Positions 55,481-64,000 of a DNA stretch of 64,000 nt are shown piece by piece. The position numbers were made by a program, and so were the translations under genes. Source of the DNA: Azorinus chamasolen (Eukaryota > Mollusca > Bivalvia > Cardiida > Solecurtidae); assembly GCA_963576725.1 (NCBI GenBank), contig OY755244.1:84315121-84379120 (forward strand), read 5' to 3'. The first letter of the stretch is position 1; the number at the start of each line of letters is the position of its first letter. Below the pieces are notes generated by a model, which was not told where the DNA came from, did not search any database, and saw only the letters and a list, made by a program, of their open reading frames with translations.

Positions 55481-55820
55481 AGCTAGGGTGACTTTGAGAG
55501 AAGTGTGAGGTTAGGACGTCCGTAAACCGGTTTAAACCCCCAGTGGTGTTTTTGCTGCTGACCGTGCCAAGGCGGTACTCTCTTTGTCACCCTTCCTTTT
55601 GTTTGCATTGCGTCTTTGTGCTTGTGGTTTGTTCATGTTGTGGAACGTTTGTCCCTGGTTCTTGTGTGTCTTTTGGTGTTTTCTGTGTTCATTTCGTGTG
55701 TGTGCGTGTGCGTTTGGGTGTGTGGTTGTGTGTGTGTGTGTGTCATGCTGTCTATCGGTGTTTTGGTGGTGGTTGCGTCTTGCATGTGGCTTTGCCTGCT
55801 TGACTTTACTACTTTTCCAT
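55481..55820 (+). mobile_element. Solo Naiad family 1 3' end nested inside the nested element
   Basis: A 340-bp plus-strand 3' UTR fragment that splits the family 1 RT codons for ACN, intact at about 63255-63262 on the minus strand. TTGTAA is present on both sides (55475-55480, 55821-55826), either a target duplication or shared end sequence. Confidence 0.88.
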
Positions 55821-56775
55821 TTGTAATGTTCAACGTTCATTCTTTTCGAATTCAGAAGTTGAACATTACACAATGTGGACTTGCCTTGATGTTTGTAGAT
55901 CTCTTACCTTTCTTTTAGATAATATATTTGTGCGTTATGGAGATACCATATATCGTCAAGTTGTTGGTATACCCATGGGTACAAATTGTGCCCCTCTTGT
56001 TGCAGATTTGTTTTTGTATTGCTACGAGACGGATTTTATGCTTAGCTTAAAACCTGATACACAGACCGATATTGTTAATGCTTTTAATAAAACTTCAAGG
56101 TATTTAGACGATATTTTGAATTTAGATAATCCTTATTTTGATACTATGGTTTCTTCAATCTACCCAAAAGAACTGTCTTTAAACAAAGCTAATCAATCTG
56201 ACATTAATGCTTCATTTCTAGATTTGAATCTTTCAATTACAAATGATAAAGTTTCGTCCAAAGTATACGATAAAAGAGAAGATTTTAATTTTAAAATTGT
56301 TAATTATCCTTTTCTAGATGGGGATGTGCCACGTTCTACATCTTATGGTGTTTATATTTCTCAACTTATTAGGTTTGCCCGAGCCTGTTCTTTGCTTGAA
56401 GATTTTAACAGACGTAATTTAGTTATAACTGATAAACTTCTTAAGCAAGGTTACAGATATCATAAACTTCGGAAAACCTTTTCTAAATTTTATTATCGAA
56501 ATTTACCTCTCATTAGTAAATATAATTGCAATCTACGGACGTTACTGCGACAAGGCATTTCTCAACCAGAATTTTATGGGGATGTTATCTACAAACTTAG
56601 GAAAATTCGGGGTCATATCCATTTTCATGATTTGTTTATAAAACGCATTAAAACATTTAAAAAGAAAGGTTATGATCCTATTATATTGCAACACACTGCA
56701 TGTTTGGTTATCGACCCTTTTACAGTCGGTAGCTACGCTTCCCTCTTTGCTTGCGCGATGACAGGCCGAGGGTAG
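55821..56775 (+). pseudogene. Naiad family 1 RT fragment, nested copy
   Basis: Open from 55821 to UAG at 56773-56775. Contains motif B GIPMGTNCAPLVAD, motif C RYLDDI intact, YDKREDFNFKIVNYP and a C-terminal end CAMTGRG. It lacks motif A and the endonuclease because of 5' truncation and the inner insertion. Confidence 0.9.
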
Positions 56776-56837
56776 TACTCTATGATGGTATACTCTTAAA
56801 CTTGGATACAGGAGGAGCTTACCAGACTCATGTATTA
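56773..56837 (+). promoter_or_regulatory. SECIS element, Naiad family 1
   Basis: Helix I TAGTAC (56773-56778) pairs with GTATTA (56832-56837). ATGA is at 56782-56785; lower arm TGGTA/TACCA; 2x2 mismatch TA/CT; upper arm CTCTT/AGGAG; AAA at 56798-56800; mini-stem CTTG-GATA-CAGG; GA at 56825-56826. The architecture and spacing are the same as family 2, while the paired bases differ in the lower arm and mini-stem. Confidence 0.85.
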
Positions 56838-57032
56838 TTTTTTCCCTGTCGTGCCCTAAACGGCTTACCTGCAGGTGCTCTGACTTCAGCAAAGTCATTG
56901 AGTACATATTTGACGGATTGTCACAGTTATTATGCTATGTTTTACATGTTGTCCTGTGTTCACCGTCGTCTATGTTGTGGGTAAGTCCAGCGGGGATACC
57001 TTTATTTACAATATTTGTAAAGCTAGGGTGAC

Positions 57033-57233
57033 TTTGAGAGAAGTGTGAGGTTAGGACGTCCGTAAACCGGTTTAAACCCCCAGTGGTGTTTTTGCTGCTG
57101 ACCGTGCCAAGGCGGTACTCTCTTTGTCACCCTTCCTTTTGTTTGCCTTGCGTCTTTGTGCTTGTGGTTTGTTCATGTTGTGGAACGTTTGTCCCTGTTT
57201 CTTGTGTGTCTTTTGGTGTTTTCTGTGTTCATT

Positions 57234-57267
<34 letters not shown>

Positions 57268-57372
57268 TTGGGTGTGTGGTTGTGTGTGTGTGTGTCATGC
57301 TGTCTATCGGTGTTTTGGTGGTGGTTGCGTCTTGCATGTGGCTTTGCCTGCTTGACTTTACTACTTTTCCAT
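57033..57372 (+). other. Naiad family 1 3' UTR with conserved block and GT-rich tract
   Basis: TAAACCGGTTTA and ACCGTGCCAAGGCGGT precede a Cys/Val-mimicking GT tract and the terminal TGACTTTACTACTTTTCCAT. The open frames across the GT tract, including one fused to the family 2 RT, result from the low-complexity sequence. Confidence 0.75.
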
Positions 57373-57779
57373 TTATTCGTTTTGCCAGAGCTTGTTCATC
57401 TATTGACGATTTTAACAGTCGAAATCTCATTTTAACTGAAAAACTGCTTAAACAAGGATATAGATACCATAAACTAAGAAAAACTTTCGCTAAATTTTAC
57501 TATCGAAATCTCTCGCTTATTGGCAAGTACAAATGTAATCTCAAGGTACTTTTGCGACACGGTATCTCACATCCTGAATTTTATGGTGATGTGATTTACA
57601 AACTTCGTAAAATTATTGGACATACCCATTTTCTTACTTTGTTCATCAAATATATAAAACAATTCATTAAAAAGGGATATGATCCTGTATTACTACAACA
57701 TACTGCATGTTTGGTTGTTAACCCTTTTACAGTTGGCAATCACGCTGGCATCTTTGCATGTACGCCGACAAGAAAGGTT

Positions 57780-57844
57780 TAGTACTCTATGAAGGCGACC
57801 TCTTAAATCCAGAAATGGAAGGAGAACGTCGGATATCTGTACTA
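57780..57844 (+). promoter_or_regulatory. SECIS element, Naiad family 2 (second copy)
   Basis: Same sequence and fold as 33655-33719, starting at the UAG stop (57780-57782); no base change is seen in the core elements ATGA, AAA and GA. Confidence 0.82.
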
Positions 57845-58431
57845 TTTCATTTTTGTCGTACCCTTTATTACTTTTCTACAGTTACTCTGTTTGCAGCTCA
57901 ATCATTGAGTACACTAGCGATAGGTGGATACAGTATGTTTAATTAAATGTTTTCTTTGTTATACATGCACTTTACCACTGTATTTGCTGTCGCGGTTGTT
58001 GTAGATTAGTCGGAGAGGGGATACGTTTATTTACACTGTTTGTCTTTTAGGATGGGGATGGAATAAGGGTGAGGTTGGGCGCCCATAAACCGGTTTAAAC
58101 CCCCCGGTGACTTTTGTCACTGACCGTTCCAAGGCGGTACTTCCATCTTCCTCCTATTGTATGTTTGTTTTGTCTTTGTGCGTTTCTTGTTGTTTTTTCT
58201 ACCTATGTACATTTGCTGTTTCCTTGTGTTGCTGTTCGGGCGAGTGTTTGTTCTGTATGTGGTGTTTCCTGCATGACTCATTTTTGTACTTTTATTACAA
58301 ATTCTCTACTAGTGTGCAATAAGTTCTGCTTACTTTGAAACTGATAAAAATGCATCAAACATAATTATTCACATTAAAACAATGAGTTTTTAAAAAAGAG
58401 AGGTATAGAAATATACTTGTTTGTATTACAG

Positions 58432-58617
58432 ATGCCACCAAAAAGGAAAGCAGCAGCAGGTCCCTCAAAAGGGGGGAAAAAGGCCAAAAAGGAGGAACCA
58501 GCTGCTCCAGCCACAATGAAGGATGCTGCTGCTGCCCTCAAGGCTGAGGACAAGAAAGTAGGAGGGAAAAAGTCGCACAAAGTTGACCCCTACTGCACTG
58601 GCATTTTTAATCCAGAG
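58432..58617 (+). CDS. PARP3: PARP3 copy C coding exon 1
   Basis: ATG directly after acceptor ttacAG (58430-58431), donor GTAAAT at 58618; 62 aa. Differs from copy B by Ser2 to Pro, Val to Ala (AAPAT) and Thr to Pro (KVDPY). The ATG at 58417 lies in the intron, so it is not used. Confidence 0.9.
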
Positions 58618-59965
58618 GTAAATGGTGTTCTAAAATAATTTAACTTTCTGAATGCAGGTCATGCATGCACTGGCATTTGCAAAGTTTATACCCAGCTCAG
58701 AAGGCTCCTAATGGAGTTCTTTGAATAGGGTCTGCTCTATTTGTCATTCAAAATCATGTAGCAAGTTTAACCCTTTCGCTGCCAAACTCTGTCGTCTGCT
58801 TACTTTGTCGTCTGCTACAAAATTCATCTATTTTATTTTCTTCATTTTTGTTTCAAAAACATAGTAACAGTAACAAACAGTTTGGATCCTAATGAGACGC
58901 CGAGTTACTCGGCGTCACATCTGGATCCAAACTGTTTGCATAGGTAATCACAGATCCGGCATTGGCAGCGAAAGGGTTAAGCCTTTCATACTGAGTGGAC
59001 TCTATAGTTAAACATAGAGTTCAAGTTTGAACGGGTTGAGCTAAATTTTCAATCTGTGATGGTTGCTCAATATTAGTCCAATCATTATAAAGGCTAAGGT
59101 TACAGCAGTACATTTATTTGTTATTTTTGTGTAACCTGCTCTAACAGACTGACACCTCAGTTCTGGGGATCACTTCTTTTTGTTAAGCGTTTTTTCGTCA
59201 CACTAAAATTGAAGGTGACCCATATATTCCTGGAACAATCTTGTTACAAAAAAAGACCAGACTTGGTTTTACAGATATACACTTATACATTTTAAATAGT
59301 AAATACATGTATATAAAAATAATGAGTAACTGTATACATGTACTTCTAAAAATGGTTTTTGCAGTTTTAGCTCTCCTGGAAGAAAGTTTCAAGGTATGTA
59401 TTTTGGGTAATGTTGTATCTATTGTCGTTGATCATTCAGGATTCATATGACGGTACACATCGCCACGTTGGGCTGAGTTAGCTTTCCATTTATGGCTATA
59501 TAGTTAAACTATCAAGATTCTTCTTCTCAGAAATTACTCATTGTATTTTGAAGTGATATTACAGAAATATTCATAATCTACCAAATTCCCGAAAAGTAAT
59601 TTGATCACCCATTTTCAGAATATATGAAGAAGAATATGGTCGCTGTAGATAGAGCTAGTTTTCCTTATGTGGCTATAGAGTGAAACTTGAATCTTCCTCT
59701 CTGAAACTACTGATCTGATTTTTACAGAAACAGTTCTTGGTTTATCGTCTCTGATATTTCTTGATGCTGATTTCATAATAGTTAATACTTGGCTGCTAGG
59801 GGTTGGACTTGCGTTTCCAATATGACATAACCCTTTCCTCCGTAAATACACTTTTCTACACCTTTGAAAACAGAATAGACCCAGATCAGACGGTTCCCTA
59901 TAGGAATACTGGCCTGCCGAATTCACCTATTGCTTATTTTGTTCAATGTATTATCTATTTTTCAG
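58618..59965 (+). other. PARP3 copy C intron 1
   Basis: Colinear with copy B intron 1: hairpin MITE 58769-58978 and the left half of a TTAA MITE near 59829-59915. Confidence 0.8.
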
Positions 59966-60091
59966 GTTGTCGATGATTATGATTGTATGCTGAACCAGAC
60001 TAACATAGGACACAACAACAACAAATATTATGTGATTCAGATTCTTAAGTCTGGGTTTGGCTACTATTGCTGGAACAGATGGGGACGAGTG
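59966..60091 (+). CDS. PARP3: PARP3 copy C coding exon 2 (WGR domain)
   Basis: Acceptor tttcAG at 59964-59965, donor GTATGT at 60092. 42 aa ending YYCWNRWGRV. One change from copy B (KSGFG for KSGFS). The rest of the gene is beyond the window. Confidence 0.93.
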
Positions 60092-61718
60092 GTATGTATC
60101 ATTGAAAAACATGGCCAACATGGGCGTGCCATATAAATGTAGCTATGGCAGAACATTCAAAACTCTTCTTTTCTAAAATTACTATGCAGATTTCAATATA
60201 GTTTTACAGAAGTGGTCTTTAGGTGGCCCTTCACCCAAAACCCCTAAAAAAATAGGGGTTGGGGTGGAGGGGTTGAGTATGCTATAATACCGTTGACGTT
60301 TAACATGGGACATGTATTAATCGTCTTGAGCGATCATGTAGTGCTCATGCTATAACTGTCACTTGCATTTGATAAGAGTTATGGTTCTCTTTTTGGGCTT
60401 AGAAAATATGCATTTCTTGTGGACGAGTCCAGTTTTCTTCATAACTATCAAAACTATTGGCTTGTAACTTAGAACATTCATTTACTGTTTTATGTTGATT
60501 ATATAGTACAAGAGCCATAACTCTGACATGCATTTCATAAGAATTATTGTCCCTTGTGAGCTTAGAAGATTCACATCTTGGTACAGTGCTAAGTTGTATT
60601 AATTTAGTTAAGATGTTATGGATAGCCCAGCTCACTGTAATGACATAGGAGACTGTGCACACCTGTGATTGTCATTAGGACTGGGCTATTGTTGTGCACA
60701 CCTGTGATTGTCATTAGGACTGGGCTATTATTATGCACACCTGTGATTGTCATTAGGACTGGGCTATTATTATGCGTACCTGTGATTGTCATTAGGACTG
60801 GGCTATTATTGTGCACACCTGTGATTGTCATTAGGACTGGGCTATTGTTGTGCACACCTGTGATTGTCATTAGGACTGGGCTATTGTTGTGCACACCTGT
60901 GATTGTCATTAGGACTGGGCTATTACTGTGCACACCTGTGATTGTTATTAGGACTGGGCTATTATTGTGCACACCTGTGATTGTCATTAGGACTGGGTTA
61001 TGGTTGTGCACACCTGTGATTGTTATTAGGACTGGGCTATTCTTGTGCACACCTGTGATTGTTATTAGGACTGGGCTATTATTGTGCAAACCTATGATTG
61101 TCATTAGGACTGGGCTATTATTGTGCACACATGTGATTGGCATTAGGACTGAGCTATTATTGTAACATATAAAAACTTCCCACCCACCTATGAATAATGC
61201 GATGGGGGGAGGATGTAAATTATTAGAGTGTAATTTGTTAGCCTTTGGGGGGGGGGGCTTATTTGCTTATATAGCTATAGTGTAAGTTTAAAAAAAATCT
61301 ACCCCTGAAACCTCTGACTGGGTAATTTCATTACTATTTGGGAGAAATGTTAATTGGTAACCGTATACCTCCTATCAAAATTGTTTGTACCATTTTGATT
61401 TGTTAAAAATTAGCACACCACGTGACCAGAGAGTGTAATTTGGCAGCATTGTTACTTAGGTTACCCTCTAGTAGTCATACGTTGTTCCAGCTCAAGGGGC
61501 AGGGTCTAATTTCCCTTTCATGGTTACTTGTATAGTGAAGTTTAAAATATCTTCTTCTCTTAAACCATTAGGCAGATTTTAATATGATTTTGCAGGAGTG
61601 TTGCATAGTTGACACATTACCAAATTATACCTACCATTGTGATTCATTAAAAAAAATATTGCCATCAAGTACATGCACTGGCTATTTTTCCTTACATGGC
61701 TATGGTGAACATTTCAAA
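60092..61718 (+). other. PARP3 copy C intron 2, 5' part
   Basis: Colinear with copy B 17943-19480. Includes the 39-bp minisatellite at 60650-61166 with about 13 units, two more than copy B. Interrupted at 61719 by a Naiad. Confidence 0.85.
60650..61166. repeat. 39-bp minisatellite, about 13 units
   Basis: Same unit as 18500-18937. The two-unit (26-codon) difference in length shows unit gain or loss after the gene duplication. Confidence 0.9.
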
Positions 61719-62245
61719 ATGGAAAAGTAGTAAAGTCAAGCAGGCAAAGCCACATGCAAGACGCAACCACCACCAAAACACCGATAGACAGCATGACACA
61801 CAAACACAACCACACACCCAAACGCACACGCGCACACACACACACACGAAATGAACACAGAAAACGCCAAAAGACACACAAGAACCAGGGACAAACGTTC
61901 CACAACATGAACAAACCACAAGCACAAAGACGCAATGCAAACAAAAGGAAGGGTGACAAAGAGAGTACCGCCTTGGCACGGTCAGCAGCAAAAACACAAC
62001 TGGGGGTTTAAACCGGTTTACGGACGTCCTAACCTCACACTTCTCTCAAAGTCACCCTAGCTTTACAAATATTGTAAATAAAGGTATCCCCGCTGGACTT
62101 ACCCACAACATAGACGACGGTGAACACAGGACAACATGTAAAACATAGCATAATAACTGTGACAATCCGTCAAATATGTACTCAATGACTTTGCTGAAGT
62201 CAGAGCACCTGCAGGTAAGCCGTTAAGGGCACGACAGGGAAAAAA

Positions 62246-62310
62246 TAATACATGAGTCTGGTAAGCTCCTCCTGTATCCAAGTTTAAGAGTATACCATCA
62301 TAGAGTACTA
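62246..62310 (-). promoter_or_regulatory. SECIS element, Naiad family 1 (third copy)
   Basis: On the minus strand it is the same as 56773-56837, with the UAG stop at 62308-62310 as the base of helix I and all stems intact. Confidence 0.83.
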
Positions 62311-64000
62311 CCCTCGGCCTGTCATCGCGCAAGCAAAGAGGGAAGCGTAGCTACCGACTGTAAAAGGGTCGATAACCAAACATGCAGTGTGTTGCAATAT
62401 AATAGGATCATAACCTTTCTTTTTAAATTTTTTAATGCGTTTTATAAACAAATCATGAAAATGGATATGACCCCGAATTTTCCTAAGTTTGTAGATAACA
62501 TCCCCATAAAATTCTGGTTGAGAAATGCCTTGTCGCAGTAACGTCCGTAGATTGCAATTATATTTACTAATGAGAGGTAAATTTCGATAATAAAATTTAG
62601 AAAAGGTTTTCCGAAGTTTGTGATATCTGTAACCTTGCTTAAGAAGTTTATCAGTTATAACTAAATTACGTCTGTTAAAATCTTCAAGCAAAGAACAGGC
62701 TCGGGCAAACCTAATAAGTTGAGAAATATAAACACCATAAGATGTAGAACGTGGCACATCCCCATCTAGAAAAGGATAATTAACAATTTTAAAATTAAAA
62801 TCTTCTCTTTTATCGTATACTTTGGACGAAACTTTATCATTTGTAATTGAAAGATTCAAATCTAGAAATGAAGCATTAATGTCAGATTGATTAGCTTTGT
62901 TTAAAGACAGTTCTTTTGGGTAGATTGAAGAAACCATAGTATCAAAATAAGGATTATCTAAATTCAAAATATCGTCTAAATACCTTGAAGTTTTATTAAA
63001 AGCATTAACAATATCGGTCTGTGTATCAGGTTTTAAGCTAAGCATAAAATCCCTCTCGTAGCAATACAAAAACAAATCTGCAACAAGAGGGGCACAATTT
63101 GTACCCATGGGTATACCAACAACTTGACGATATATGGTATCTCCATAACGCACAAATATATTATCTAAAAGAAAGGTAAGAGATCTACAAACATCAAGGC
63201 AAGTCCACATTGTGTAATGTTCAACTTCTGAATTCGAAAAGAATGAACGTTGAACATTACAAGCAATGAACATTTTGTTTTCTCTTGCAAAGGTTTTTTC
63301 TATTAATTTAATAAGTCTATCCTTTATAAGATGGTGAGGTAGAGTAGTATAGAGTGTAGAGAAATCATAAGAGCTCAGTAAAGAAATGTTATACTGTTCA
63401 TTTTCAAGTTTTGTTAAAACATCATTTGAATTTTTTATGGACCAAAAAACATTAATACCAGAATTTTCATATATTTTATCACAGTAGCGTTTAACATGTT
63501 CTTTGATCGTAGTAAGACAGGACGTCAAAAGTATAGATAATTTAGTAGTGGTACAACAGCTAGAGTTGGCAATAAAACGCGACTTATAAGGGTTTTTATG
63601 TAGTTTCGGAATCCAGTACAAAGTAGAAAGTTTATGTTGTTTTATGTTAGGACCAGACTTAAAATCATTGCACATTTTTACATGTTCCGAGACTATATCT
63701 TTTTCAGGTGTTTGAACCGTTATATAAGTTTTTGAATCAGTTAGCTCCTTCTTTAAAACATCAACATAATATAATCTTCAAATAATGATTACATTGTTTG
63801 ATGCCTTGTCAGCAGGAACAAGAACATATTCTGAATGAAAATTAGAAATGTTTTTCTTCAAGTAGCGAAATGTAACTCTAGGTCGAGGTGGTAAAAGATG
63901 GTTATTTGATTTGTAAAAAGTTATTCGTGTATCAATAATATCGAAAATACATTTCTTCCAATCCGAAAGGGCATTAACATCAGCATGTTCTCGTCGACAC
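62308..64000 (-). CDS. Naiad family 1 reverse transcriptase, 5' end outside the window, one in-frame UGA
   Basis: Open from the window edge to UAG at 62308-62310 except for one UGA at 63778-63780. Upstream of the UGA: CRREHADVNALSDWKKCIFDIID and VPADKASNNVIII. Downstream: YWIPKLHKNPYKSRFIANSS, motif A YDFSTLYTTLPH, motif B GIPMGTNCAPLVAD, motif C RYLDDI, and YDKREDFNFKIVNYP. About 560 codons are visible, with all catalytic RT motifs present and no other stop or frameshift seen, so this copy may be recent and possibly functional. It is clearly diverged from family 2 throughout the RT, while sharing the UGA position and SECIS. Confidence 0.9.
63778..63780 (-). other. Predicted selenocysteine UGA, family 1
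   Basis: Context ASNNVIII-UGA-RLYYVDVLK, the exact equivalent of 32185-32187 in family 2. Confidence 0.82.

Larger units (their letters stand above)
55400..57372 (+). mobile_element. Naiad family 1, 5'-truncated, nested in the family 2 RT
   Basis: Flanked by a 6-bp duplication TTATTC (55394-55399 and 57373-57378) of the family 2 RT sequence 'caacttattcgttttgc'. It contains an RT fragment, a SECIS and a 3' UTR ending CTTTTCCAT. Confidence 0.92.
52272..57782 (+). pseudogene. Naiad family 2 ORF: GIY-YIG endonuclease + CxC linker + RT, with UGA codons, interrupted
   Basis: From Met at 52272 the frame runs to about 53950, broken only by UGA at 52713-52715 and 53577-53579. N-terminal region: Cys-rich CFAKRCICCSNISC. 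Endonuclease: VIYVLT-UGA-NAPSCGIQYVGQTGR (GIY-YIG), FREH with conserved Arg/His, QHFRKSGHSF completing the Cys/His zinc motif, and ISELNWIKKL with the catalytic-type Glu. Linker: PDN-UGA-DC. The RT continues at 54382-55399 and 57373-57782. Damage: an extra T near 53946-53952 (frameshift), a family 1 fragment at 54041, a 2-bp deletion near 54643, UAA at 55195-55197, and the 55400-57372 insertion. EN precedes RT, opposite to canonical Penelope. Confidence 0.88.
51927..58296 (+). mobile_element. Naiad-type element, family 2, near full-length, with nested insertions
   Basis: Inserted at a site that is empty upstream of copy B (about 16151: 'tttattacaaattc'). It begins with an 88-bp copy of its own 3' end (51927-52014, matching 58209-58296), i.e. 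the pseudo-LTR arrangement of Penelope-like elements. Then come a 5' UTR, an ORF with GIY-YIG endonuclease, CxC linker and RT, a SECIS and the 3' UTR. TTTAT flanks both ends. Three family 1 insertions interrupt it: 54041-54381, 55400-57372, and 55481-55820 within the second. Confidence 0.9.
61719..64000 (-). mobile_element. Naiad-type element, family 1, running off the window
   Basis: The minus-strand 3' end ACTTTTCCAT is at 61719, interrupting sequence intact in copy B near 19480. It contains the 3' UTR, a SECIS and an RT that is open to the window edge. The longest family 1 copy here; the endonuclease part would lie beyond 64000. Confidence 0.9.

Noticed and set aside
56542..56907. Minus-strand ORF over the Naiad RT C-terminus and SECIS
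   Set aside because: It is a shadow of the RT coding frame on the opposite strand and crosses the conserved SECIS.
57156..57782. A 208-codon frame joining a Cys/Val-rich N-terminus to an RT C-terminus
   Set aside because: This is a chance fusion of the GT-rich 3' UTR of the nested family 1 Naiad with the resumed family 2 RT at 57373; it is not a designed protein.
58417..58434. In-frame ATG at 58417 as start of PARP3 copy C
   Set aside because: It lies upstream of the acceptor AG at 58430-58431, in the intron, and copy B has no equivalent in-frame upstream ATG. The ATG at 58432 is the conserved start.

Overview
The window is animal nuclear DNA: AT-rich, with multi-exon genes, GT-AG introns and dense short repeats. 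It most likely comes from a bivalve mollusc. The repeat families (degenerate ~120-bp units after an AGCTCACCTGAGC head, 'gggccataactctagcatcaat' blocks, TAGCTCGTCTGTTTCGAAG blocks) and the selenocysteine-type Naiad retroelements both point that way; species is not resolved.

The only host gene I can support is PARP3 (mono-ADP-ribosyltransferase 3), present as a head-to-tail tandem array. Copy A shows only its last two coding exons (724-2111). Copy B is complete in 11 coding exons (16292-36046; 524 codons plus stop). Copy C shows its first two coding exons (58432-60091). The ~14-kb A-B spacer (2112-16291) recurs as the expanded B-C spacer (36047-58431). No other protein gene is visible in the spacers. 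Two diverged CCAAT-plus-splice-donor blocks in each spacer are candidate non-coding first exons of the next PARP3 copy.

Comparing the duplicated copies gives empty and filled sites for transposons. This shows piggyBac-like TTAA hairpin MITEs (clean filled site 47981-48221, empty site near 12457), two TA-flanked MITEs (11693-11927 only in A-B; 39032-39229 only in B-C), local duplications, and a set of Penelope-like retroelements.

The most interesting system is those retroelements. They have an N-terminal GIY-YIG endonuclease, a CxC linker and a C-terminal reverse transcriptase, the permuted layout of the Naiad clade. Two clearly divergent families are present, plus a fragment of a third. The single ORF is interrupted by UGA only at positions where cysteine is expected: a zinc-knuckle Cys beside GIY-YIG, the first Cys of CxC, and a Cys before the RT fingers. 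The last UGA is shared by both families. Immediately at the UAG stop both families can fold a form-2 SECIS element, with compensatory differences between them. The elements are therefore best read as selenoprotein-coding retrotransposons, not pseudogenes riddled with stops. Selenoprotein Naiads are known from clams and spiders. The stop-overlapping SECIS and the exact Sec sites are what I would check first.

Layout: 1-2111 PARP3 copy A 3' end; 2112-16291 spacer; 16292-36046 PARP3 copy B, with Naiad insertions in introns at 29437-30931 and 31674-34166; 36047-58431 spacer, with solo Naiad 3' ends (37583-37970, 38665-38814) and a nested Naiad composite (51927-58296); 58432-61718 PARP3 copy C 5' end; 61719-64000 a minus-strand Naiad running off the window.
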